Positions 7,573 to 15,553 of a DNA stretch of 58,981 nt are shown here, piece after piece. A program made the translations under genes and the position numbers. A model generated the notes under the pieces. It saw only the letters and a list, made by a program, of their open reading frames with translations, was not told the origin of the DNA and did no database searches. The first letter of the stretch is position 1. The number at the start of each line of letters is the position of its first letter. The stretch spans positions 1 through 58,981 of the forward strand of contig WQXU01000017.1 in NCBI GenBank assembly GCA_009781635.1. Reading direction: 5' to 3'. The stretch is from Treponema sp. (GTDB taxonomy: Bacteria; Spirochaetota; Spirochaetia; Treponematales; Breznakiellaceae).

Positions 7573-7983
7573 TCATGCTCCTCCGGCTTTTTTAGAGGGC
7601 GATTTATCCCTGTATTTGGAAAGTACCGGATAATGTTCGGTTAATGCGAGGCTGAATGAATCCAATACTGCGCGGAAATCTTCATAATCCATCGTGCCGT
7701 AATGCAGGGTATCGATTAATACGATCTTGCCGTTATCAATCGCGTAAGCACCGTGTATTACATCCGATGCGTTGAGTTCAAGCAGTTTTGTGTATAATTC
7801 CAGAATATTTTTTCCGGGAACATCCATAATCTCGGCTCTGATAATAACCATGGGTTCGGCCTGCATAACCGCAACGCCCTGCAAAGAACGATCCTCATCA
7901 TCCAGCAGCCAGATATTATTATCGATCTGCTCATAAGTAAGCATTAGATCGATAAGATACTGCTCAATTTTACTTTCTGCCAT
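7573..7983 (-). CDS. YbjN-domain / type III chaperone-like protein
   Basis: This 136-residue acidic protein has the alpha/beta layout of YbjN/CesT-like domains, with the segments DNNIWLLDDEDR, PMVIIRAEIMDVP and LNASDVIHGAYAIDNGKIVLIDTL. Proteins of this fold act as small chaperones or adaptors. In cyanobacteria and spirochaetes they often sit beside signalling or envelope genes. An AAGGAT ribosome-binding site supports the start. It lies ten bases after the STAS gene and one base before pspA, so the three are almost certainly co-transcribed. The client is unknown. Confidence 0.7.
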   Translation of the reverse strand: MAESKIEQYLIDLMLTYEQIDNNIWLLDDEDRSLQGVAVMQAEPMVIIRAEIMDVPGKNILELYTKLLELNASDVIHGAYAIDNGKIVLIDTLHYGTMDYEDFRAVLDSFSLALTEHYPVLSKYRDKSPSKKAGGA

Positions 7984-7993
7984 AATTCAATCC

Positions 7994-8545
7994 TTATCCC
8001 AATAAAACCTGACCGGCTTCGTCAATAGCTAAAATACTTTTACATTCCGAACAGCGAAAACGTCCGGCCTTAACTGCTTTCAATTTTTTATAGCAAATCG
8101 GGCAGGATACAACTTTCGGGAAAACAGACGGTTTATCGCGTGTCTGATCTGTATTAAAAAAATGAATAGAATCATCAAGGCTGTCCTTGATATTAAAGAA
8201 CTGTGAAAAACCGAGGAGCTGAAAAACCTCGTAAACTTTCGGCTGGATATCCAGCAAGACAAGATCGCCGCCCTGCGGCTTAACCGCTTTCAGAAATGTT
8301 GTAAATGAACCTATACCTGTAGATGAAACATAATTTAAGCTGCCGCATTGAAAAATCAATCTGACAAACCCGCCTTCAATGGCTTTTTGGACACGCTTCT
8401 GGAAAAAATTAGAATTATAAGTATCGATGTACCCAGTTAAGGTCAACATGAGACATCTGGGTGCGTCATCGACTTTGTCGAGTCTGATTTTGAGACTGTC
8501 GTCCTTCTCGTCATCAAACCCAGGGACAATATCATTGTTAGCCAT
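7994..8545 (-). CDS. STAS-domain protein with C-terminal zinc ribbon
   Basis: Residues about 20-130 form a STAS domain of the anti-sigma-factor-antagonist type, with LTLTGYIDTYNSNFFQKRV and the phosphoacceptor-loop region YVSSTGIGSF. The C-terminal 40 residues hold two CxxC pairs (CPICYKK and RCSECKS) that should bind zinc. STAS proteins usually regulate partner kinases or sigma factors by Ser/Thr phosphorylation. The added ribbon could bind nucleic acid or protein. It is the first gene of the STAS-YbjN-pspA operon, behind a strong promoter. No cognate RsbW-like kinase is in the window. Confidence 0.82.
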   Translation of the reverse strand: MANNDIVPGFDDEKDDSLKIRLDKVDDAPRCLMLTLTGYIDTYNSNFFQKRVQKAIEGGFVRLIFQCGSLNYVSSTGIGSFTTFLKAVKPQGGDLVLLDIQPKVYEVFQLLGFSQFFNIKDSLDDSIHFFNTDQTRDKPSVFPKVVSCPICYKKLKAVKAGRFRCSECKSILAIDEAGQVLLG

Positions 8546-8601
8546 GTCACTTCCTTTTAAAATCGTTCCTCCGCAGAATGCAAAGAGAACACCTCATTCT
8601 G

Positions 8602-8630
8602 ATCATACAATTTTTTGAAATTTATGTCAA
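8602..8630 (-). promoter_or_regulatory. Consensus sigma-70 promoter of the STAS-ybjN-pspA operon
   Basis: On the minus strand TTGACA (8630-8625), a 17-base spacer and TATGAT (8607-8602) form a near-perfect sigma-70 promoter, 57 bases before the STAS ATG. The AGGAAG ribosome-binding site follows in the leader. Confidence 0.8.
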
Positions 8631-8656
8631 CTCGCCCGGTGTTTTAGCGCTAGGCG

Positions 8657-8711
8657 CCTACGCTACATGTAGTGTATATTAGTTTAAAACCTACAGTACA
8701 AGTAGCGTAGG
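8657..8711. repeat. Inverted repeat with GTAGCGTAG core between pspA operon and trmJ
   Basis: CCTACGCTACATGTAGTGTA (8657-8676) matches the reverse complement of 8692-8711 at 18 of 20 positions, with a 15-base loop. A second small palindrome, TAGGCGCCTA (8651-8660), abuts it. The right arm overlaps the -35 region expected for trmJ. The nine-base core GTAGCGTAG recurs in a palindromic cluster at 51679-51743, so this may be a dispersed element or a regulator's operator. Confidence 0.7.
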
Positions 8712-8725
8712 TAACCAACAATTGA

Positions 8726-8731
8726 TATAAT
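8726..8731 (+). promoter_or_regulatory. -10 element of trmJ, implying a leaderless mRNA
   Basis: A perfect TATAAT ends five bases before the ATG at 8737. Transcription would normally start 6-8 bases after it, at or just inside the start codon. No Shine-Dalgarno sequence precedes the ATG. The -35 is not recognisable and its place is occupied by the inverted repeat. Confidence 0.55.
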
Positions 8732-8736
8732 TATAC

Positions 8737-9426
8737 ATGTTTTTACATGATATCAAGATTATTCTTAGCAGAGTATCGGAAGGCGGCAATGCAGGCGCGG
8801 TCTGCAGAGCTATGAAAAATATGGGACTGTCGGAACTCAGGCTGGCCGGCCCTCAACCTCTTGTTCTGGAAAAAGTTTTTACAATGGCGGTCAACGCCTG
8901 GGATGTATGGGAAAACGCCCGAATTTACAATAACCTTGCAGATGCAACTGCCGATTGCTCCATTGTTGTGGGCACAACCCGCCGCCGGGGACAAAACCGA
9001 AAAAGCATTTCTATGACTCCGCGCGAACTTGCATTATGGCTTTCAGAGCGTCCGGCTCCTGCGGCTGTTGTTTTCGGCAACGAACGTACCGGCCTTGAAG
9101 ACGCCGAACTGCAACTGTGCAATTTTGCATCTCATATACCGGTTTCGGAGGCGCATCCCTCCCTCAATCTTTCTCATGCTGTCCTGCTCTATGCCTATGA
9201 ACTTTTTCTGGTTATGGAGCAGCAGCTTCCTGTTAAAGGAAACTGGACTGCCATGAATCAGGCGGAAATTCAATCACTCGTCGGCTCGCTGTCCTATCCA
9301 AAAAGAGAAGAGCCTGTCCGGTTTTTGCAGGATGTCATTTCCCGGGCCGGCTTATCGCAAAGTGAAGGGAAACGTTTTAAAGAAATAATTCAAAAAGCAG
9401 ACCGGCTTGCAGAGCCTAAAAACTGA
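8737..9426 (+). CDS. trmJ: TrmJ-like SPOUT tRNA/rRNA 2'-O-methyltransferase
   Basis: This 229-residue SpoU/TrmH-class methyltransferase uses S-adenosylmethionine to 2'-O-methylate RNA; TrmJ modifies tRNA position 32. Motifs visible are SEGGNAGAVCRAMKNMGL at residues 14-31 (motif 1), VVFGNERTGLED (motif 2) and HPSLNLSHAVLLYAYEL (motif 3, the trefoil knot). Length and motif spacing fit TrmJ better than TrmH or RlmB. The start seems leaderless, since TATAAT ends five bases upstream. It is divergent from the pspA operon. Confidence 0.88.
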   Translation: MFLHDIKIILSRVSEGGNAGAVCRAMKNMGLSELRLAGPQPLVLEKVFTMAVNAWDVWENARIYNNLADATADCSIVVGTTRRRGQNRKSISMTPRELALWLSERPAPAAVVFGNERTGLEDAELQLCNFASHIPVSEAHPSLNLSHAVLLYAYELFLVMEQQLPVKGNWTAMNQAEIQSLVGSLSYPKREEPVRFLQDVISRAGLSQSEGKRFKEIIQKADRLAEPKN

Positions 9427-9471
9427 CAATTATCAATATAAATGATATAATGCCTCTAACAGGAGAAAATA

Positions 9472-10542
9472 ATGGCGGAAATTCTTGATATAGAAACAAA
9501 GAAAAAATTAATCGAAGAAAACTGGAAATTGGGTGAACTTTCTGAAGTGCCGTTTGTTATAGAAGTAGGACCAATGCATATGGCTACAAAGAAATTTTAT
9601 AATAATCCGGACGCAGAGATTGAATGGGCGGAGGAACATTCCAGAAAAAGGGAAGGCGTATACGATTATGGTTTTCCTAACATTAAGCCAAACCAGGGAA
9701 TCAATATAATTGCAGGCGCATTTGGCTGCGAGTGCAGGCCCAACGACGAAGCCGACCCCTGGGTTGACTGCATTATCCGCGAGGAAAATGTTGATGATGT
9801 TTTTAAATTAAAGGTTCCTGATCCGGTTAATAATCCTTATTTTGAGCAGGCGTGGAAACATGTCGAAGCGCTGCAGAAAAAATCCAAAATTCCGTTAAGG
9901 GTTATAAATGTTCCATCCCCGCTTGTAACAGCTTCTCTTATATGGGAGTACACTTCATTTATAGAAGCCACCTTGGTTTATCCTGATGAAGTTCACGCGC
10001 TTATGGAAAAAATTACCGAAGCGACAATCGGTTATATCCGTGAAATGTTAAAGCGCATAACAAATCTGTATGGGGTAAGCCATGAATTCTGGTATGTGCC
10101 GAAGGAGACTGGCATTCGCGTAAGCGACGATACGGCTGCGCTCCTCTCCCCCAATCTTTACCGCGAGTTCGGCGTAAAATACAATTCAATGATTTCAAAA
10201 GAATTTGGAGGTATTGTGGTTCATTCCTGCGGAGATGTATCCAATGTCGCAGAGGCAATGATGGAAATTCCCGGGCTGCGCGGCCTTGATTTTACCATTC
10301 CGCAGGTGCAGAACTGGGAAAAAGTCCGCGATGCAGTATCCGGTAAAACTGTTTTGGCGCTGCGTCATTTTTATTGGGATCATTTGGATGACGGCTTGTC
10401 AAGCGTTACTGATTTGGCGGAATATTCCAGAAAGCTTGTTGATTTCTTCGGGCATAAGGGCCTTTTTATACAGACTTCCACGCCCACGCCGGAAGAAGCA
10501 GTTGAGTTAGGTGAAAGACTGCACATGATATTGTCACGGTGA
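9472..10542 (+). CDS. Uroporphyrinogen-decarboxylase-fold protein (putative methyltransferase)
   Basis: This 356-residue protein has the URO-D TIM-barrel fold. Besides HemE, the family includes corrinoid:CoM or tetrahydrofolate methyltransferases (MtaA/MtbA/CmuA-like) and O-demethylase components. A zinc-site-like HSCGD motif is visible at about residue 247, consistent with the methyltransferase branch rather than haem synthesis. AGGAG precedes the ATG. No corrinoid protein or haem genes are adjacent; the nearest neighbours are trmJ and a lipoprotein gene. In gut spirochaetes such genes often belong to methyl-group or aromatic-methoxyl metabolism, but the substrate is unknown. Confidence 0.82.
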   Translation: MAEILDIETKKKLIEENWKLGELSEVPFVIEVGPMHMATKKFYNNPDAEIEWAEEHSRKREGVYDYGFPNIKPNQGINIIAGAFGCECRPNDEADPWVDCIIREENVDDVFKLKVPDPVNNPYFEQAWKHVEALQKKSKIPLRVINVPSPLVTASLIWEYTSFIEATLVYPDEVHALMEKITEATIGYIREMLKRITNLYGVSHEFWYVPKETGIRVSDDTAALLSPNLYREFGVKYNSMISKEFGGIVVHSCGDVSNVAEAMMEIPGLRGLDFTIPQVQNWEKVRDAVSGKTVLALRHFYWDHLDDGLSSVTDLAEYSRKLVDFFGHKGLFIQTSTPTPEEAVELGERLHMILSR

Positions 10543-10591
10543 TGTCATGCAGAAAAATATAAAGACAAAAATAATTTACGGGGAGTAAAAA

Positions 10592-11278
10592 ATGAAAAAT
10601 GCAAAATTAACATTAACGGCGCTCTTTGTTATTACAATGATAGCGTTTTTTGCCTGTGCATCGGGGCCAAAGGCAAAAGTCGTCGAACTTGAAAACAAGG
10701 GAACGGGAATGCGTATTTCCGCTCCAAGATGGATATCCACTTATGTCGAGCACGGAATTAACAGATTACAGTCGCAGTCCGAATACAGGGACAAGTACTG
10801 CATAGTCGGCGAAGAAACCGGAGTAAACAAACAGTTTGTGCTGGCATGGGCGGATCATTTCAACGCACAGCAGCGTATCGGCGCAATGCTGCGCACGACC
10901 ATTTCAACAAATTACAATGCAAAAGTACAGGGCTTGGCGCAGACAAGCGGCCTTGCCGGCACAACTCCTTCTGCGGGCACATATCAGCAGGAAATAGACA
11001 ATATTATTAACACTGTTATTAATGTCAGCTATTCAGGTGCCCAGCGTGAATCGGACTGGTGGAGCCTGCGCCGCCGCTACGATCCTGACAAGAAGGATGC
11101 TTACACTGACGAATACACAGCCTATGTGCTTTATACAATTCCTAAATCCCAGCTTGATGTACAGGTTGCGCGCGCGCTTGAAACTACTGTGGACAGGGAC
11201 TCTGCGTTATACGACATTACAATTGAGATGGCGCGGCAGATTCTTCAGGATGGCATTACCAACTGGGGCGCAGAATAA
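10592..11278 (+). CDS. Predicted lipoprotein, LPP20-like
   Basis: This 228-residue secreted protein has a signal peptide and the lipobox FFACA (Cys22). The mature part contains an SAPRWISTYVEHG segment and a C-terminal helix DITIEMARQILQDGITNWGAE. The pattern of an aromatic-rich first strand followed by Ala/Gln-rich helices resembles LPP20-family lipoproteins common in treponemes. A GGGGAG ribosome-binding site supports the ATG. It lies 49 bases after the URO-D-like gene and could share its transcript. A strong hairpin terminator follows. No function can be assigned. Confidence 0.75.
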   Translation: MKNAKLTLTALFVITMIAFFACASGPKAKVVELENKGTGMRISAPRWISTYVEHGINRLQSQSEYRDKYCIVGEETGVNKQFVLAWADHFNAQQRIGAMLRTTISTNYNAKVQGLAQTSGLAGTTPSAGTYQQEIDNIINTVINVSYSGAQRESDWWSLRRRYDPDKKDAYTDEYTAYVLYTIPKSQLDVQVARALETTVDRDSALYDITIEMARQILQDGITNWGAE

Positions 11279-11294
11279 TTGCGCGGTAATTTAT

Positions 11295-11340
11295 AGAGTT
11301 GTTTGTAAACTGATGTTTTCGGACAACTCTATTGTTTTTT
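11295..11340 (+). terminator. Rho-independent terminator after the LPP20-like gene
   Basis: AGAGTTGT (11295-11302) pairs perfectly with ACAACTCT (11323-11330), followed by ATTGTTTTTT. The right arm overlaps the stop codon of the convergent small Cys-rich gene. Confidence 0.8.
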
Positions 11341-11487
11341 CATATTCGGACATTTACATGCGCTTCCCTGCGCGCCGCAATTTGTTTTTGAACCGCTCTT
11401 AGAATGATATTCCTGACATGCTTTGCAATCACCGTGACGGCTGCAGGTATACGGACATTTACACGATTTATTAATTTGATCTGACAT
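11329..11487 (-). CDS. Small cysteine-rich protein (52 aa)
   Basis: A 52-codon frame starts with ATG at 11487, seven bases after a perfect GGAGGTGG-type ribosome-binding site. It encodes a Cys-rich protein with CKCPYTCSRHGDCKACQEYH in the first half and CGAQGSACKCP near the end, nine Cys and two His in all. The CxCxxxC...RHGxCxxCxxYH pattern recalls a widespread family of uncharacterised 50-residue bacterial proteins, probably metal-binding. It has no signal peptide and so is cytosolic. It faces the LPP20-like gene, and the two ends share a hairpin. No function is known to me. Confidence 0.72.
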   Translation of the reverse strand: MSDQINKSCKCPYTCSRHGDCKACQEYHSKSGSKTNCGAQGSACKCPNMKKQ

Positions 11488-11530
11488 TTCCACCTCCATT
11501 TACAGGACACTGAAGCTTATCAAAATCGCC

Positions 11531-11562
11531 TTGACAAAACTACTATACTGTGATTAAGTAGT
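11531..11562 (+). promoter_or_regulatory. uvrB promoter with internal inverted repeat
   Basis: TTGACA (11531-11536), 17 bases, then TTAAGT (11554-11559) gives a plausible sigma-70 promoter about 65 bases before uvrB. ACTACT (11539-11544) and AGTAGT (11557-11562) form an inverted repeat across the spacer and -10, a good position for a repressor. It could be an SOS-type operator, but no LexA gene or second site is in view. Confidence 0.5.
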
Positions 11563-11623
11563 AACAGTTTGTAAATTTAATTTACGCCATTATACCGGCG
11601 TAAACAGTCACAGGAATTTTTTT

Positions 11624-13612
11624 ATGCGCCGATTCGAAGTAGTGTCCCCGTTTGGTCCGGCAGGTGATCAGAATGAAGCAATTTCCGCGCTTGCAAACGG
11701 CATAAAGGCCGGCAGCAAATATCAAACACTGCAGGGCGTCACAGGTTCCGGCAAAACTTTTACCATGGCAAAAATTATCGAGGCTGTGCAAATGCCTACG
11801 CTGATTGTAAGCCATAACAAAACGCTTGCCGCGCAGCTCTACCGTGAGTTCAAGGGGTTCTTCCCGGATAACGCAGTTGAATATTTTGTTTCTTACTATG
11901 ACTATTATCAGCCTGAAGCGTATGTTGCAAGCCGTGATCTTTATATCGAAAAAGATTCATCTGTAAATGCCGAGATTGAACGCATGCGTCTCTCTGCGGC
12001 AAGAAGCATGATGGAACGCGAAGACGTTATCATCGTTGCCACAGTCTCCTGTATCTACGGCATGGTAACACCCGATGTTTACAGAAAAATGACAGCCACT
12101 TTTTCAAAGGGTGAAATTGTCGATGTAGATTCGCTAATCCGCCGCTTTGTTGAATTACAATATGAACGCAACGACGCTGTTCTTGAACGCGGCCGTTTCC
12201 GCAGGCGCGGCGATACGCTGGAGATTTATCCTGCTTACATGGAAGAAGCCTACCGCGTGGATCTTGACTGGGATCGCGTTGAGCGCATCCGCCGTTTCAA
12301 TCCTGTGTCAGGTGAAATGCTTGAAGAGCTCGACCGCGCGCTTATCTATCCTGCCAAGCAATTTGTAATGCCCGGCGATATGGTGCAGAACTCGATGGAC
12401 ACAATCAGGCTGGAATTAAAAGACCGCCTTGAGTATTTTAAAAATAAGGGCAAAATAATTGAAGCCGAACGCCTTAAAACCCGCGTTGAATATGATATTG
12501 AAATGCTGACTGAAATGGGTTATTGCCCCGGCATAGAAAATTACTCCGCTATTTTGGCAGGACGCAAACCCGGCGATTCTCCCGACACACTGGTCGATTA
12601 TCTTCCAAAAGAGCACCTGACATTTATTGATGAAAGTCACGTAACCCTGCCGCAGCTTGGTGCAATGTACGCGGGAGACAGAAGCCGCAAACAGAGCCTT
12701 GTTGATTATGGTTTCCGCCTGCCCTGCGCACTTGATAACAGGCCTCTTCGTTATGATGAATTCACCGAAAGGCTTGATAAAACTGTTTTTGTTTCGGCCA
12801 CACCGGGTAAAACGGAAATTGAACAATCGGCGCAGATTGTACAGCAATTGATACGGCCAACCGGACTTCTTGATCCTGAAATTGAAGTGCGTCCAAGCGA
12901 AGGCCAAATGGAAGACATTTACAGCGAAGTGCAAAAACGTATCAGGGCAGGAGAGCGTTCGCTTATTCTTACCCTGACAAAAAAAATGGCGGAGGATCTT
13001 ACTGACTATCTGTCCGGACTTGGTTTAAAGGTACGCTATATTCACAGTGAAATCGAAACAATTGAACGTGTAGAAATTCTCACGCAGCTTCGTCAGGGCA
13101 GCTTTGACATCCTTGTGGGAATAAACCTGCTGCGTGAAGGTATTGATTTGCCCGAAGTTTCGTTTATAGCCATTCTTGACGCGGATAAAATCGGGTTTTT
13201 ACGCTCGCTTACAAGTCTTGTACAGATAATAGGACGCGCTGCACGTAACGCCGCAGGAAAAGTCATCATGTACGCCGACAGAATGAGCGATGCGATGGAA
13301 AAGGCAATCGCAGAAACCAACCGCAGGCGTGAAGCGCAGATTGCGTATAACAAAAAACACGGCATCACCCCTGAAACAGTCAAAAAAGCAATCGCAGAAA
13401 TATTAACACGCCATATCGAGGAAGCGGACGAAGCGGCGGGAACAACAATCGAAGTGCTGAAAAAATCATTTAATGCGCTGATACCTGCCCAGCGTAAACA
13501 GCTTATAAAAGCGCTTGAAAGCGAAATGGTTGAATATGCCAAAAATCTTGAATTTGAACAGGCCGCTGCAGTCAGGGATGAGATTTCAAGAATTAAAGAA
13601 GGTATTTTCTAA
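11624..13612 (+). CDS. uvrB: Excinuclease ABC subunit B
   Basis: This is full-length UvrB (662 residues), the damage-verifying helicase-like subunit of nucleotide excision repair that loads UvrC. The Walker A motif GVTGSGKT is at residues 38-45. The beta-hairpin YYDYYQPEAYV (about 91-101) clamps the DNA strand. The DEAD-like DESH and helicase motif VI region QIIGRAARN follow. A C-terminal UVR motif (LEFEQAAAVRDEI) contacts UvrC. CAGGAA precedes the ATG. The gene stands alone behind a TTGACA promoter, and the GH5 gene converges on it. Confidence 0.97.
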   Translation: MRRFEVVSPFGPAGDQNEAISALANGIKAGSKYQTLQGVTGSGKTFTMAKIIEAVQMPTLIVSHNKTLAAQLYREFKGFFPDNAVEYFVSYYDYYQPEAYVASRDLYIEKDSSVNAEIERMRLSAARSMMEREDVIIVATVSCIYGMVTPDVYRKMTATFSKGEIVDVDSLIRRFVELQYERNDAVLERGRFRRRGDTLEIYPAYMEEAYRVDLDWDRVERIRRFNPVSGEMLEELDRALIYPAKQFVMPGDMVQNSMDTIRLELKDRLEYFKNKGKIIEAERLKTRVEYDIEMLTEMGYCPGIENYSAILAGRKPGDSPDTLVDYLPKEHLTFIDESHVTLPQLGAMYAGDRSRKQSLVDYGFRLPCALDNRPLRYDEFTERLDKTVFVSATPGKTEIEQSAQIVQQLIRPTGLLDPEIEVRPSEGQMEDIYSEVQKRIRAGERSLILTLTKKMAEDLTDYLSGLGLKVRYIHSEIETIERVEILTQLRQGSFDILVGINLLREGIDLPEVSFIAILDADKIGFLRSLTSLVQIIGRAARNAAGKVIMYADRMSDAMEKAIAETNRRREAQIAYNKKHGITPETVKKAIAEILTRHIEEADEAAGTTIEVLKKSFNALIPAQRKQLIKALESEMVEYAKNLEFEQAAAVRDEISRIKEGIF

Positions 13613-13622
13613 CAGCAGCCGG

Positions 13623-14837
13623 TTATTCTATTCCTGCTCCGCGCATAAGAGCGGCAAGATATGAATCGGAGTTAAATGTATTGGTGCTTCTTTCCAGCAG
13701 TCTGAACCAGCCGTGGTCGTCCCATAAAATACATGGAATACCATATTCTCTTGCAGAGCTTACATAAAACTCGGCCCATGCATCTCTTATAGGTCCGTCT
13801 TTCTCCCTGCGCGAGCCGAACTCGCCCATTATAACAGGAATGCCCTTACTCACAAAGGCATTGTAGGCCCGTATCATTACTGTTGTAATGTCTGAGGCTC
13901 TGGGTTCCCATGTAGGATCGCCGGGGACTTCATGCGCATATAAAAACGGAGCGTATGAATGTATGGAAACAATAATCTTGTTAGGTGCAATGTCTGCAGG
14001 CACTGTTAATCCGTTTATGGCCACTTGTTCCGCCGAGGCGGCATAGGTATTTACCATTAATATTCTTTTGTCATTATTGCCGCCGCTTGCCCTTACAGTA
14101 TCGACAAAGAGCTGGTAGTGCTTGTTAAGATTCGCGCGTTCTTCATTATTGCCGCCGGTCCATTGGTGAGCAGCTCCTATTGTTCTTGGCTCGTTTAACG
14201 CTTCAAAAATAAGCTTTTCGTTGTAATTCTGAAATTGAACTGCAATCTGCTCCCATAACCTGCCAAACCTTGCCAATGAGATATTAACATTGCCATCGGT
14301 ATATTTAAAAATTTCTTCATCGTGATGCGAATTAATGAATATATACATATCGTTCGCTTCAGCCCAGTTTACAACTTCCGTAACTCTTTTTAACCAGTCT
14401 TCGCGGATTATAAAATCTTTGTTTACGGCCTTGTACCATGTCACAGGTATTCTTATCGCATTAAAACCGGCATTCTTAATTGTATCGATGTTTGCCTTTG
14501 TGGTTACACGGCCAACCCATGCCGCTTCCATTTCGGGAACCGTGGTGTTGGCATAAACTCCGCCGCCCAGCCAGTTAAATCCTACAGCGCTGTTACCGTG
14601 GGCGTCAAACGTGTTGCCCAAATTCCAGCCTACCTTTATCTGAGACGTTAATTCAACCGCCGTTATATCGTTAAACGGCTGAAGAGTATCATGGCCGGGT
14701 GTTATAACATAATCGCGTACCTCACCCTCATACCCGGGGCCGGGAGGCAGCTCTGTGCAGGAAGAAAAAAACAAGCCTGCAATGACAATCGCAATAATAG
14801 AAACAGATAATCGTCTGTGGAATTTAACCTGTAACAT
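13623..14837 (-). CDS. GH5 endoglucanase-type glycoside hydrolase, lipoprotein
   Basis: This 404-residue secreted enzyme has a signal peptide with lipobox FFSSC (Cys27), a short linker and a GH5 TIM barrel from about residue 60. GH5 hallmarks are GWNLGNTFDA (69-78), AIRIPVTW, the acid/base Glu216 in FEALNEP, HSYAP, and the nucleophile Glu339 in VIMGEFGS. The GWNLGN start and NEP spacing fit cellulase/endo-glucanase subfamilies; xyloglucanase or mannanase activity is possible. GGAGG precedes the ATG. It lies downstream of the BMP/hybrid-kinase/response-regulator genes on the same strand, so that system might control it. Confidence 0.92.
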   Translation of the reverse strand: MLQVKFHRRLSVSIIAIVIAGLFFSSCTELPPGPGYEGEVRDYVITPGHDTLQPFNDITAVELTSQIKVGWNLGNTFDAHGNSAVGFNWLGGGVYANTTVPEMEAAWVGRVTTKANIDTIKNAGFNAIRIPVTWYKAVNKDFIIREDWLKRVTEVVNWAEANDMYIFINSHHDEEIFKYTDGNVNISLARFGRLWEQIAVQFQNYNEKLIFEALNEPRTIGAAHQWTGGNNEERANLNKHYQLFVDTVRASGGNNDKRILMVNTYAASAEQVAINGLTVPADIAPNKIIVSIHSYAPFLYAHEVPGDPTWEPRASDITTVMIRAYNAFVSKGIPVIMGEFGSRREKDGPIRDAWAEFYVSSAREYGIPCILWDDHGWFRLLERSTNTFNSDSYLAALMRGAGIE

Positions 14838-14898
14838 ATTGTCCTCCAGTATTTTTTTATAGAAGCTGTTCGTAAACAGAAATTTCCTGATAACTTTA

Positions 14899-15540
14899 TT
14901 ATTGTTTTTTTTCTTCGCAGTAGACTTTACTTTTTTCCATTTCTTCCAAAAGGGTTTTTATACGCTCTTGTACACGGTCAATCTGTCCTTCTGTAATATC
15001 ATTGCGGCATTCAGACAGCTCTTTCATGGTTTTAAATAGTGTATCCTGCAATTCCAAAACGTTCTGAATTTTTTCCCACACCATTTTTTGCAGATTATTG
15101 CTGTAATTTAAAAGTTCTGCGGATTGTTTTTCCAGTTTTCTCTTTTGCGTTTCAACCAGCAAATGCATCTCTACCCGCTTTAATAAAAGCATAGGCTGGA
15201 ATGGTTTTGTTATATAATCAACCGCACCAAGATTAAGTCCCATAAGTTCATCATCCGCTTCTGTTTTTCCGGTTAGGAAGATTACAGGTATATCTTTTGT
15301 ATCCTGCCTGAATTTTAAAACCTTGATAACTTCATAACCGTTCAGTTCCGGCATATCAATATCAAGAACAATAATTTCCGGAGTATTTGTCTGCAGTAAT
15401 TCAAAAAGTTTTACAGCGGAGGGAGCTGTAGCGACACGAAAATTCATGGACAAAACATTTTTCCCGCTTTGCAAGGTCGCAGGATTATCATCAACTAAAA
15501 AAACCAGTTTTTTTTCGTTTTCCTTTTTTTCGTTTTCCAT
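14899..15540 (-). CDS. Response regulator with receiver domain and coiled-coil tail
   Basis: Residues about 11-130 form a receiver domain: acidic pair Asp17-Asp18 in FLVDDNP, phosphoacceptor Asp60 in IIVLDIDMP, Thr in LTGKT and Lys in ITKPFQP. The remaining 80 residues are a charged coiled coil with no recognisable DNA-binding or enzymatic domain. It therefore probably acts by protein interaction, like the single-domain regulators next to hybrid kinases. It begins 13 bases after the 1608-residue kinase gene and should be its output or a connector. A target cannot be named. Confidence 0.88.
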   Translation of the reverse strand: MENEKKENEKKLVFLVDDNPATLQSGKNVLSMNFRVATAPSAVKLFELLQTNTPEIIVLDIDMPELNGYEVIKVLKFRQDTKDIPVIFLTGKTEADDELMGLNLGAVDYITKPFQPMLLLKRVEMHLLVETQKRKLEKQSAELLNYSNNLQKMVWEKIQNVLELQDTLFKTMKELSECRNDITEGQIDRVQERIKTLLEEMEKSKVYCEEKKQ

Positions 15541-15553
15541 TTTCTCCCGCCGT

